Source: Adiantum capillus-veneris
Taxonomy: Eukaryota > Streptophyta > Polypodiopsida > Polypodiales > Pteridaceae
Length of the DNA stretch: 44,500 bases
Assembly: GCA_014529385.2 (NCBI GenBank)
Contig: CM043969.1
Location: 13,229,946 to 13,274,445 of the forward strand
Reading direction: 5' to 3'
The notes beneath the pieces are model-generated. The model was not told the origin of the DNA and made no database searches. It saw only the letters and a program-made list of their open reading frames with translations. Position 1 is the first letter of the stretch. Each line of letters opens with the position of its first letter. Position numbers and translations under genes: made by a program. Positions 20,021 to 30,670 of this stretch are shown here, one piece after another.

Positions 20021-20032
20021 TGGTATCAGAGC
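20021..20032 (+). promoter_or_regulatory. Primer-binding site, initiator tRNA-Met (element A)
   Basis: TGGTATCAGAGC, two bases after the LTR, is the standard plant copia primer site complementary to the 3' end of initiator tRNA-Met. Confidence 0.95.
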
Positions 20033-21069
20033 AAGGTTCAGTGCGTTTTTGCGTTATCGCACGCGTGCGCACTTTGCAGGCAGATTCTGGATCCGGAGCT
20101 TGGAAATTCACACTCGAGGTTTCAGGAGTGTTTCCAGAGGTGACCTATGGTTTTACCCCCCTTTCAAAGCTGTTTTTCCCCTCAGAATTTCGTTCTGAGC
20201 ACTACATCAAATGATAGGTTTCAGCCGCGCAAAGAAACCCGTCTTGTGTAGATTGGCAAGCAAGAGGTGGTTGGCATCAATATCGGCATCGACATACATC
20301 ACTCATTAGTCTTCAAAGAATAATCTATAGACCAGGTACACATATATATCATCAGATATATATATTGCAGTCTACATTGCTACTTCTTGCTCTTGCTAGG
20401 TTCCAGGGGAGGTGTGGCCATACGACGGCTTGACACCACTGGCATGTATTGCAGATTGATGTACTGTGATTGTGGATCTGCTAGTTGTGAGTCACACTAG
20501 TAGATAGACCGCCGCAACGGTCATAGGATAGTGATTGGTCTATTGTAGGATGTATGCTAGTTCTGGGCAGTTTGCTGAGCCGTTTGTGAGGTTTTTTGAA
20601 GCCAAGCACTGGGGGCTGGGTTACCCAGTATGAGGTGGATTAGGTTGCTGGAGTTCCCCTCTGCACGCATCCTCTTCGGCGACTTTTATCCCATAGGATG
20701 TATGACTTTGTGTAGACACTGAATTGCATCCTATACGTCAGGCCATTGAGGCATTGTTCAGGGTTCAGTCTTGAGACAGATACAAGTTTTGTGATCGCCC
20801 AGATAGGAGACAGCGTATGCTTATAGAATAGCATATTAGAGAGAGTTTTAGATTTTTCACTGGTCAGCTATTTATGGTTGTTTTTGAGCTACCTTTCGGT
20901 TTCTAGAGCTCAGTTTACAGGGGAGACACTGTCAAAATTTTTGAAAATATTGATAGTTCTTAAGGAGAGGTGTTCAGGTTGTTGTTTACAACTTGTTTAT
21001 TGTGTACAGAGGCTAGTTTACAGGGGAAACTCTACCGGATTTTCCCCAGGAGTAACCAGTTTGGCAGAC
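20033..21069 (+). other. Untranslated leader of copia element A
   Basis: There is about 1.0 kb between primer site and gag start. No coding frame with a domain is visible. The stretch TCTAGAGCTCAGTTTACAGG near 20901 has a weak second copy near 21008 (GCTAGTTTACAGGGGAAAC), a small internal duplication. Confidence 0.6.
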
Positions 21070-22050
21070 ATGGCATCTTCTCAAAGTGAGACTCTTTACA
21101 ACATAAAGAAGCTGGATAGCACAAACTTTCCATTCTGGAAGAAGCAGATTTGGCAGGTTTTGGTGCAGAAAAACAAGTGAAACCACTGAAGCTCAAAGGG
21201 GAGAGACCAGAAGGTATGGCTGAAGATGAGTGGGAAGAGCTTGACAAGTTAGCTTGTTCCACAATCATGCTGACACTCGCAGAAAATGTTTACTTCAACG
21301 TAGCAGAATATACTACAGTCTATGGTGTATGGCAAAAGCTATGTGGTATGTACGAGAAACAAAGTGCTGTTTCTCAGATTTACTGGCTCAAGAAATTGGT
21401 GGATTTGAAGATGAAGGAAGGGACAACCATGTCAAATCATCTCAATGAATTTCACATAATTTTCATCCAGTTAACAGCATAGGAGATAGTCTTTCTAGAT
21501 TCAGTGAAGTCTATGTTTCTCCTATAATCACTTTGCCAGACATTTGGGATACTTTTCGCATGGCATTAAGTAATTCTGTCACCCCAGAGGGTCTTACAAG
21601 TGCTAATGTAGAAGGCAGCTTGCTTATAGAGGAAGTGAACAGGAAGAACATTGACAAAGGCAAAGGCAATAGTGCTTTGCTTGTTCGAGGGAGACAACAG
21701 TTTAAAGAGAAGAAGGGTAAGAAGGCAGAAAACCGAAGTAAGTCTTGTGACTCGAAGTCAAAGGATGACATAGAATGCTACCATTGTGGCAAGAAGGGTC
21801 ACATGAAGAGAGACTGTACGAAGTGGAAACAAGAAAAAGGCAAAACAAAGAGTTCTGAGCAAGATGAAAAGAAGAGTTCAGTGAAGATTGAAGAGGTGAA
21901 TGTCACAGGATCTGGTTCAGACAGTGATTCTGGTATAGCAGCTGGTGACATATTCCTCACAAGCAATTTTGATTCTATTTTCTTGACTGCAGAGGATGGA
22001 CATGCTATGAGTGATTGGATTATCGACTGAGGGGCATCTTTACATGTTTC
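21070..22050 (+). pseudogene. Gag and start of protease, copia element A
   Basis: Gag begins at the ATG at 21070 (Met-Ala-Ser-Ser-Gln-Ser-Glu-Thr), shifts frame near 21160, meets a TAG at 21480 and continues in another frame at 21533-22030. A CCHC knuckle, Cys-Tyr-His-Cys-Gly-Lys-Lys-Gly-His-Met-Lys-Arg-Asp-Cys, lies near 21776-21817. The protease active site near 22020 reads Asp-stop-Gly-Ala where copia proteases have Asp-Ser-Gly-Ala, so the stop falls exactly in the catalytic triplet. Confidence 0.85.
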
Positions 22051-22218
22051 TCCGCACAAAGAGTGGTTACATCATATGTGGCTACTAAAGATTATGTCAG
22101 ACTTGGCAATGAGAAGGTTTGTGACATACTTGGAGTGGGAGATCTGCAGTTGAAGTTTTAGAATGGCTCTTCTTTATGGCTCAAGAATGTTAGACATGTT
22201 CCAGCAATCCGAAAGAGC

Positions 22219-23310
22219 TTGATTAGTACAGGGAAGTTGGATGATGCGGGTTATGTGATAGTTTTTTGGAACAGTGCTTGGAAGATCTCCAAAGGTTCGA
22301 TGACTGTAGCACATGGTAGCAAGTCAGGAACTCTGTACACTTTACATGTTTCAGAGGTTAAAAACCATGTAATTAATGTGATTGAGCAGCCAAGTGTGTC
22401 ACTGTGGCATCGTAGGCTGGGACATATGTCAAAAAGAGGAATGGAAATACTTTCTCGTTATGGTTATTTTCCTGGCTTTTCATTTCAAGATTTTGAGTTT
22501 TGTGAGCATTGTGTTTATGGTAAGCAAACACAGGAACCGCACAGATCAAAGAGGAATCGTAGGGACGAATGGTTAGCTCTTGTGCACAGTGATCGATGCG
22601 AACCAATGCCTCGTTTGTCACTAGGGGGAGCAACGTACTTTTGTACATTCATAGATGACTATTCTTGCAAAGTATGGGTTTACTTCTTGAAGCACAAGGT
22701 GCTCAAGGTCTTTAAGACATTCTTGCAACTTGTGGAGAATCAGAGTGGTCACAAGCTGAGATACTTAAGGACAGATAACGGTGGAGAGTACGTTTCCAAG
22801 GCTTTCCAAGACTTACTGCACCATACAATCCTTCACAAAATGGAGTGGTGAATGTATGAATAGGACCATACAAGAGGAGGTCAGAAGCATGTTGTCAAAT
22901 TCTGAATTGCCTGATGGATTTTGGGCGGAAGCAGTGTGGCTACAGCAGTCCATTTGATCAATAGGTCTCCTAGTAGGGTTCTGGATAAGAGTGAAGTGGC
23001 CGAGATGTTATGGAAAGGCAAGGCACCTTTGTTTAAGCATCTCAGAGTCTTTGGTTGTGAAGCTTATAGCCATATTTCTAAGGATTTGAGGAATAAGTTA
23101 GAAACAAAGAGTAGGAAGCGTATATTTCTTGGCTACGGAGAATCGGGCGAGATGGGTTACCGGCTTTGGGATCCTGAGTCCAGAAAAGTTATTCGTAGCA
23201 ATGATGTGCATTTCAATGAAGCCAAGTTTCACGCTAAGCAAGAGGAGATTAGAAGGGTTGTCTTCAGGGAAGATGGACCTAGTGCTAGCACATCAAGACA
23301 ACATGGTTAG
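22219..23310 (+). pseudogene. Integrase of copia element A
   Basis: The frame at 22219-22851 holds the zinc-binding GAG-pre-integrase module (Trp-His-Arg-Arg-Leu-Gly-His, then Cys-Glu-His-Cys), the first catalytic Asp in Val-His-Ser-Asp-Arg-Cys and the second in Arg-Thr-Asp-Asn-Gly-Gly-Glu-Tyr. The catalytic glutamate region near 22845 is lost to a frameshift. The frame at 22921-23310 carries the integrase C-terminal part (Phe-Gly-Cys-Glu-Ala-Tyr and Phe-Leu-Gly-Tyr). It is dead because the triad is broken. Confidence 0.9.
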
Positions 23311-23490
23311 GCTCTGGAACAGCCTATAGTGGCTAGAGAGGCAGAATCAGTTGTGGTGAGACGTTCTGAGCGTGTCTCCAAACCACCTAATTGTTATGTG
23401 CCACCTCTAAATTATGTCATGCTCACGGATTGCGGAGAACCATCTTGTTACAAGGAGGCATTACGAGTGGTTGACTCAAAAAAATGACAG

Positions 23491-24960
23491 TTGGCCATGC
23501 AATCAAAGATGATGGCTCGGCATAAGAATCAAACGTGGGATTTGGTTCAATTTCCAGAGGGCAAGAAAGCTCTACCTTGTCAGTGGGTTTATAGGTATAA
23601 GCTTACTCCTCATGATGGACAACCAAAATACAAAGCACAGTTGGTTGCTAAGGGTTTTAAGCAAGAACACGAAATAGATTTTGATGAAGTCTTTTCACCA
23701 ATTGTCAAGATGACAACATTGAGAAGTGTACTTGCTTTGGTTGCCAAACATGATCTGCATTTACATCAGATGGATGTAAAAATGGCATTTCTTCATGGAG
23801 ATTTGCATGAGGAGGTTTATATGCAGCAGATAGAAGGGTATGTTGAGAAAGGCAAAGAGAAATTGGTATGTCGTTTGAGAAAGAGTCTCTATGGAGAATG
23901 GTACAAGAAGTTTCACCAATTTATGCTTTCTCAAGGACACAAAAGAAGTGAGCCAGATCATTGCGTGTATACTTGACAAGCTAAGGATGGTAGCTTGATA
24001 ATCCTCATCTTGTATGTGGATGACATGTTATGCTGGTAGACAAATGGTAGAAATTTCAGCTCTTAAGTCAAAAATGGCAAAGGTCTTTGACATGAAAGAC
24101 ATGGGTGAGGCAAGTCATATACTGGGTATGCGTATCTAGCGAGATAGGTCAAAGAAGATGCTTTACTTATCTCAGTAAGAGTATATTGACATGGTGTTGC
24201 AACATTTCCATATGGACAGAAAAAAGGCATCGATGACACCATTGCCATCATATGTGAAACTAAGCAACCAAGATTGCCCACAGTCTGAGGTGGAAAAGGT
24301 TGAAATGGATACAGTGCCGTATGCATCTGCATGTGGGAGTTTGATGTATGCAATGATTGCTACACGTCCGGATGTTGCATTTGAAGTGGGAGTGGTTAGC
24401 AGATATATGTCAAATGCCAACAAGAAACATTGGGAGGCAGTGAAAGGTATCATGAGATACTTAAAACATACAAAGAGTATGCGCATATGCTATGGTAGTC
24501 AGGATTTGAGTGTCAGAGGATACACTGACTCAGATTATGCAGGAGACTTGGATAAGAGGAGATCTACATCAGGCTATGTCTTTACATTGGCTGGAGGTGC
24601 CATATCATGGCGATCTCGATTACAAGATTGTATACACAGTATACTACAGAAGCTGAGTATGTTGCAGCAAATGAGGCGTGCAAAGAAGCTATTTGGCTTG
24701 GTAGATTGGTAGCAGACTTGGGAATCAAAGTAGATATGCCAGAGTTATATTGTGATAGTCAAAGTTCTATACAATTGGCAAAGAATCCAGTGTTCTATTC
24801 AAAGACTAAGCATATTGATGTGAAATATCACTTCATTAGGGAAGTACTTTAAGACAAGAAGATACAACTACTAAAGATACACACCAAGGACAATCCTACT
24901 GATCTACTCACAAAGGGACTTCTAGGAGAGGGCTTTGTGCATTGTCGTGAGTTATTGGGC
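23491..24960 (+). pseudogene. Reverse transcriptase and RNase H of copia element A
   Basis: The RT N-terminal frame (23491-23976) has Gln-Trp-Val-Tyr-Arg-Tyr-Lys and Phe-Ser-Pro-Ile-Val-Lys. The polymerase motif Tyr-Val-Asp-Asp-Met lies near 24013 after a stop, and its frame ends a few codons later. The frame at 24191-24712 holds the rest of RT and the start of RNase H (Tyr-Thr-Asp-Ser-Asp-Tyr-Ala-Gly-Asp). A shift near 24620 leads to the end of RNase H (Tyr-Cys-Asp-Ser-Gln-Ser). A TAA at 24850-24852 breaks the final segment. Confidence 0.9.
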
Positions 24961-25040
24961 ATGGGATAGATGGCAACCATGTAAGTCTTTGTACATTTAT
25001 GTTCATATATTTACAGTTACTTAAAGTGACACATTGGACT

Positions 25041-25053
25041 TTAAGTGGGAGGT
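25041..25053 (+). other. Polypurine tract of copia element A
   Basis: TTAAGTGGGAGGT sits directly before the 3' LTR start TGCTGGGATTAAAG. Its position and purine content fit plus-strand priming. Confidence 0.75.
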
Positions 25054-25081
25054 TGCTGGGATTAAAGCCCAAGTGGCCTAT
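25054..25081 (+). repeat. 3' LTR of copia element A, left part
   Basis: The first 28 bases of A's 3' LTR (TGCTGGGATTAAAGCCC...) end in CCTAT, where element B inserted. The rest of this LTR resumes after the second CCTAT at 30261-30265. Confidence 0.9.
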
Positions 25082-25308
25082 TGTTACCATATACATGTGG
25101 TAGTGATGTGTGTGAACACACTAGGACCGCCGGGGCATTTTTTCCCTCTTTAGGAGGTTTTTCCCCCTGTGCATTGTATATACGCCCATCACTCTAGGGC
25201 TATCTATCTTTCCATTGCACACTAAGTAATACACTCTCTATTGTGTGCCTTGAGCTTCCTTCGTCTTCTCCAAGCTGTGTGTGTTTCTTTGTAACCCTAA
25301 TTTCAACA
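25082..25308 (+). repeat. 5' LTR of copia element B (227 bp)
   Basis: It starts TGTTACCATATACATGTGG and ends TTTCAACA. It contains a GTATATACG box near 25167 as promoter candidate. It is nearly identical to 30034-30260. Confidence 0.97.
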
Positions 25309-25310
25309 AT

Positions 25311-25322
25311 TGGTATCAGAGC
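25311..25322 (+). promoter_or_regulatory. Primer-binding site, initiator tRNA-Met (element B)
   Basis: TGGTATCAGAGC lies two bases after the 5' LTR, identical to that of element A. Confidence 0.96.
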
Positions 25323-25671
25323 AGGTCACGTCCTCCCGGGCTTAGTCGCCAGCTGCTCCAGCAGACGCCTGCTCACCTTCTCCAATTTCAGTGAGCTTTG
25401 GCAAGCGTTTGCAGGTCGACAAAAATTTTGGGTAAGCTCAAAGAGCTTGGTCTACTCAGATTTTTGATTTGGGCTCATTTCGGCCTCCGTTTCCACTACA
25501 GGCAGTACTGCACAGTCTATTTCGTCATTTTGTGCAGAATTTCTGTCAGTGCCGTTTTCTGCATAACAGGTGCCTTATAGTCTTCTAGGGTTTGTGCTAT
25601 ATAGCACAGGTTGTTCCCGCTCCGTTTCTCCTATTTTCGGGCAGTTTTTCACATCAGGTGCAGCATTTACC

Positions 25672-28600
25672 ATGGATGACAACAACAACACAGATGTGTT
25701 CAAGATGTTTGCTGCTGAGGACAGGTTGGATGGGGATAACTACCCTATGTGGTCTTATATGATGCAACATGTTCTTGTGTCAAAGGGTGTCTGGAACATT
25801 GTGCAGGGCATTGATGTACGTCCTGGTTTTGAGGATATAGGCGATGTTGAGGATGTTGCAGGTCTTGCTGCAAGGATTGCAGCTGTTAGAGTTGTTTTGC
25901 CTATGGCAGAACAAGCTCGTTGGGATGTTAAGGATGCGCAGGCTCATGCATTGATTGCGTTTTCTGTGAAGCACACCATTGTTCCTCACATCCGTTCAGC
26001 AAAATCAGCAAAACAAGCTTGGGATATTTTAACAGGTCTTTATGCAAGCCGCAATGAGGCTAAAATTGCTTTGCTGCGTAAAGAGCTGGAGTCGAAGATT
26101 ATGCATGAGGAAGATGATATGGACACTTTCCTTGCTAGTGTCAAGGATATCAATGAGCAGCTTATTTCTGCAGGTGAAGTCATTTCAGACAGTTCCCTTG
26201 TGCAGACTGTTCTTGATGCCTTACCAGATTCCTACCAGACTTTTGCTAGTACTTGGAGACTAATGACCCAAGGAAATCCAGAAGTTGTCAAGTTTGATGC
26301 ATTATGCACATTGCTATTGCAAGAGTCACTGTTCAGAAAAAACAGGACTAGACAGCGTGCAATTGAGCAGGCTTTTATTGCTTCTCAAAGAAAGGGTGGT
26401 AACAGCAATGCAACCACTTCTTATGGTTCTGCTACGAGTGGCAAAAATTATGTTCCTAATGCTTCTGCTGGCAGTACTTCGTCTGACAATTCTGGTGATA
26501 AGGGAAAAAAGAAGATGCGTTGCCATTATTGTAAAGCCAATGATCACTTGATCAAGTCGTGTCCTAAGTTGAAGGCCAAAGAGGCTAAGAAGAAAGAGGG
26601 TGGTTCCAATGCAAATGCTGGTTCCATTACAAATGCAACCATTGTTGAGTCTTCTGTGAAAGGAGACTATGTTGCTGATGTTGATGCAGAATGGGCTTTT
26701 AGTGCAGAGTGCACTTACAATCCTGTTGTCCATGATGCATGCTTGTCAGTTGCTGCAGATTCACATGTGTGGTATTTCGACAGTGGTGCTACAAAGCACA
26801 TTACCTCACATCGTGAATTATTTACCTCTCTCGAGTCTGTCCCTCATGGAAATTCAGTCACTTGTGCCAACAACACCTCTTATCCAGTTCAGGGAGTAGG
26901 AAAGATTGTGCTCACTGCTGCTAATGGCAGTTCCTTCACACTTGTTGATGCACTTTATGTACCTGGGATCAAGAAGAATCTCTTGTCTGTATCCGCACTT
27001 GCTAGACTTGGACTTGTAGTCAAATTTGTGGATGACAGATGTACAGTTCATGATCTCAGTTTTGGTGATGAAATTGTTGCATCTGGGCTTTTGTGCCGTG
27101 GGCTGTATAAGCTCACTTTGTATGACAAATGTGGACAAAATTTTACAAATGTTGTTGCAGATTCAAGGGCTATTTCAGATGCAAAACTTTGGCATGCACG
27201 TTTTGGTCATCTGAATTTTGCCAGTTTGCTGCGTTTGCAGAAATCTGACATGGTTGCTTTTTTGCCACCTCTTGAAGCACCTGTCAAACATGTTTGTGAA
27301 GGCTGTATTTTGGGTAAGATGCACCGTTCTAAGTTTCCAAAGGATGGTTCAGTTCGGGCCACATGCAGGTTGCAGCTTGTGCATAGTGATGTTTGTGGGC
27401 CCATGCAAACTCCGTCCTTTTGCAATTACCTGTACTTCATGACTTTCATTGATGATTACTCCAGGCATGCATGGGTATTTCCGCTTAAAGCGAAGTCCGA
27501 AGTTTTTATGTGCTTCAAACAATTTCTGGCTATGGCTGAAAATGTCTCGAAATGTACTATGGGCACCCTTCGTTCCGATCGAGGGGGGGAGTATATGTCC
27601 CATGAATTTAATGAATTTCTGGCTAGTCGTGGGATAAAACACCAATGTACAGTGCCTTATACACCTCAACAAAATGGTGTTGCTGAGAGGAAAAACAGGT
27701 CACTGACGGAAATGGCACGATGTATGGTCAAAAGTCAAGCTTTACCGCATTCTTTTTGGCTTGAGGCCATTATGTGTGCCACTTATGTACTTAACAGGTG
27801 TCCTACAAAAGCTTTGCAGTCTATTACTCCATATGAAGCATGGCATGATAGAAAATCTTCTATTGAGCACATGCGTGTTTTTGGATGTTTGGCATATGCT
27901 TTGGTGCCACAAGTGCAGCGTAGAAAATTGGATGATAAGGCTATCAAATGTATTTTTGTTGGTTATAGTGCTGAAAGCAAAGGTTACAGGTTGTATCATT
28001 TGCAAAAAAAACGTATTCTGGTTTCTCGGGATGTAGTGTTTGTGGAAGATTCTGTTCAGCCCTTGCTGTCATGTACTAGAGACAGTAATGTAAGCTCACA
28101 GGACATTTATGACACTTTGTTGCCTCTTTTCAGTGGTGGAAATACGAATGTAAGTTCCAATGAGGCAAATGTATAGCCTATGGGGGTTTCTAAAAATGTT
28201 TTAGATCAGCCTATTACTGATGCAGATGTACATGATGTACTTGATGAGGAAAGGGCTGAAAATGAGCAGGCTAGAGGTATGCCAAAATGGCTGGTGCACA
28301 CTTTGCGTGATAGTAAATTGGATGCACCTTTGTCTAGTTGTACTCGTTCAGGCTCTCGCCATGCATCTTATGCATCATATTGTTATGCTTTGGCTGTGTC
28401 TACTTTACATGATGTTGAGGAGCCTCTGTCTTTTGATGAAGCACAAAATTCAGAAAATTGGATGGCTGCCATGCAATCAGAATATGATGCACTTATAGAA
28501 AATGACACATGGACTTTATGTGATTTGCCTCCTGGCAAAAAGGCCATTGGTACGAAGTGGGTTTACAAGTTGAAACGCAAGCCGGATGGTGAGATTGATC

Positions 28601-29958
28601 GCTATAAGGTTTGACTTGTTAAAAAGGGTTATGCACAGGAAAAAGGCATAGATTATGAAGAGACTTTTGCTCCCACTTGTCGTATGACTACTGTGGGTTT
28701 TCTATGTGCATTGGCAGCTCATTTTGGTTGGGATGTACATCAATCAGACATTGTTACTGCTTTCTTGAATGGTGACATATTTGAGGAAGTTTATGTAACG
28801 CAGCCTCGCGGTTTTGTCATAAAAGGACAAGAGGACAAAGTGTGCAAATGTAACAAGGCTTTGTATGGGTTGAAGCAATCTCCTCGTGCTTGGTATGAGA
28901 AAGCTGACACTCATTTGGTCAAACAAGGCTTTCGTAATAGTCCAACAGAAAGCACATTGTATGTAAAGCGTGAGGGTGATGTATTTCTCATCGTGGTTCT
29001 TTATGTTGATGATTTGCTGATCACTGGACCAAATGAGAGACATATTGCTGAATTTAAGGCTGATTTGAATGCTACTTTCAAGATGAAAGATTTGGGGCTG
29101 TTGCATCATTATTTGGGCATACAGTTTAAGCAGTGTGATGGTGGTATTGCCTTGTGTCAGAAAAGTTACATAGAGACATTGCTATGTAAGTTTGGACTTG
29201 AGGATTGCAAACCTATTGCCACTCCCATGGAAACAGGTTTGAAGTTGAGTCTACATGATGCTGGCGATACTGTTGATGTCACTCTTTACCAAACTGCTGT
29301 TGGCTGCCTCATTTATGTATGCAACACGAGGCCGGATATTCAGTTTGCAGTCTCACAAGTCAGCAGATTTATGCATAGCCCAGGGTCTAAGCATTGGCAG
29401 GCTGTCAAGAGAATTTTCCGCTACCTTAGTGTCACTTTACATCTTGGCTTGTTTTATCCCAAGGGGGGATCATTGCCGCTAGATTTACATGCTTTTTCGG
29501 ACTCAGATTGGGCTGGTTGTTTTGACACGTGAGTGTCCACAAGTGGTTTTTGTTTCATGCTTGGAAGTTCATGTATATCATGGTTGAGCAAGAAGCAACC
29601 TACTGTGGCCACTTCGAGTTGTGAGGCTGAGTACAAGGCAGTCTTCACAGCTACGACTGAGTGTGTATGGCTTAGACGCCTTATGGCTGATTTGGGTGTT
29701 GGACATGACACTGCCAACACTATCTACACTGACAGTTTGAGCGCATTGGTAGTTGCAAGGAACCCAGTTTTTCATGCTCGCACAAAGCACATTGAGGTGC
29801 ATTACCACTATGTTAGGGAGAGGCTCTCAGCAGGAGAGATCAGCTTGGCTTATGTGCCAACATAGGACAACCTTGCAGATCTTTTCACAAAGGCATTGTC
29901 TCGTGAGAAGCTTGAAGCTTTCCGCAAAGCTTTGGGCTTACTCCCCTTTGTGGACTGA
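25672..29958 (+). pseudogene. Copia gag-pol polyprotein of element B, one frame with four stop codons
   Basis: A single frame runs from the ATG at 25672 (Met-Asp-Asp-Asn-Asn-Asn) to the TGA at 29956-29958, about 1430 codons, a usual copia length. Domains in order: Gag with CCHC knuckle at 26521-26562 (Cys-His-Tyr-Cys); protease with Asp-Ser-Gly-Ala at about 26779; GAG-pre-integrase with His-Ala-Arg-Phe-Gly-His at about 27193; integrase with Asp (His-Ser-Asp-Val-Cys, about 27382), Asp (Arg-Ser-Asp-Arg-Gly-Gly-Glu-Tyr, about 27571) and Glu (Val-Ala-Glu-Arg-Lys, about 27680); RT with Tyr-Val-Asp-Asp at 29002-29013; RNase H with Ser-Asp-Ser-Asp-Trp-Ala-Gly near 29500. Stops interrupt it at 28174 (TAG), 28612 (TGA), 29530 (TGA) and 29863 (TAG). 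An upstream in-frame start at 25570 exists, but the ATG at 25672 fits the family better. Confidence 0.95.
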
Positions 29959-30020
29959 TCCTGTCCTCAGGGCATAGCACTTCCCTTTACTCATGTGCCA
30001 GCTCTCGTTCACCGCATCAC

Positions 30021-30033
30021 TCCAGGGGGGATT
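30021..30033 (+). other. Polypurine tract of copia element B
   Basis: CCAGGGGGGATT lies immediately before the 3' LTR start at 30034. Confidence 0.85.
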
Positions 30034-30260
30034 TGTTACCATATACATGTGGTAGTGATGTGTGTGAACACACTAGGACCGCCGGGGCATTTTTTCCCTC
30101 TTTAGGCGGTTTTTTCCCTCGTGCATTGTATATACGCCCATCACTCTAGGGCTATGTATCTTTCCATTGCGCACTAAGTAATACACTCTCTATTGTGTGC
30201 CTTGAGCTTCCTTCGCCTTCTCCAACCTGTGTGTGTTTCTTTGCAACCCTAATTACAACA
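30034..30260 (+). repeat. 3' LTR of copia element B (227 bp)
   Basis: It is the same length as the 5' LTR and ends AATTACAACA, followed by the target duplication CCTAT. Confidence 0.97.
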
Positions 30261-30265
30261 CCTAT

Positions 30266-30409
30266 TATACGAATATGGCCGGCCGCCCACCTAACTCGCT
30301 TATCACTAACTCTTTGTATATACTCACTTATACTTTTGTGAATAATAAGATTTGGGAGATAACCCTTCAAATAATTCTCTGCGTACTCTGTAAGCTCTCT
30401 GTCTATGTA

Positions 30410-30447
<38 letters not shown>

Positions 30448-30550
30448 TTGATCTAAGCTCCGCTCTGCGACTTCAATAAGCCTTCAAAGAATTCTCTGCG
30501 TATTGTGTAAGCTCTCTGTCTGTGTATCTTTGTGTGTGTGTGTGTGTGTG

Positions 30551-30640
<90 letters not shown>

Positions 30641-30665
30641 ATCTAAGCTCCGCTCCACGACTTGA
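30266..30665 (+). repeat. 3' LTR of copia element A, right part, with duplicated tail
   Basis: The sequence continues A's LTR (ATATGGCCGGCC..., ATTATACTTTTGTG-like blocks) to a first end GCGACTTCA at about 30478. The tail then starts again at 30481 (CCTTCAAAGAATTCTC) and runs to a second end CGACTTGA at 30665. The second tail contains (GT)n followed by a long (AG)n at 30564-30637. The second end is preferred as the true LTR edge because ATTAT and the resumed gag frame of element C follow it. Confidence 0.8.
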
Positions 30666-30670
30666 ATTAT

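Larger units (their letters stand above)
25082..30260 (+). mobile_element. Ty1/copia element B, complete and the youngest insertion
   Basis: Two 227-bp LTRs (25082-25308 and 30034-30260), an initiator tRNA-Met primer site, one long gag-pol frame and a polypurine tract are all present. The flanks are CCTAT at 25077-25081 and CCTAT at 30261-30265, a perfect 5-bp target duplication. The LTRs differ at about ten positions by eye. The coding region has no frameshift but four stop codons, so the element is structurally complete and coding-dead as read. It sits inside the 3' LTR of element A. Confidence 0.97.
19787..30665 (+). mobile_element. Ty1/copia element A (old, interrupted by element B)
   Basis: The 5' LTR is 19787-20018, the tRNA-iMet primer site 20021-20032, the coding remnants 21070-24960, and the polypurine tract about 25041-25053. 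The 3' LTR is 25054-25081 continued at 30266-30665. The insertion lies in the gag of element C, with flanks TTTAT on the left (19782-19786) and ATTAT on the right (30666-30670), a target duplication with one mismatch. The pol order is gag, protease, integrase, RT, RNase H, which is Ty1/copia. The coding part has many frameshifts and stops. The two LTRs differ at roughly a dozen of 150 comparable sites. Confidence 0.9.

Noticed and set aside
27349-27672. Antisense open frames inside the copia gag-pol of elements A and B
   Set aside because: They lie opposite well-defined pol domains and are shadows of the coding strand.
25672-29958. Stop-codon readthrough or U-to-C RNA editing as an explanation for the stops in element B
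   Set aside because: U-to-C editing that removes stops is known from organelle transcripts of ferns and relatives, whereas this is nuclear transposon DNA. Ordinary decay is the simpler explanation.
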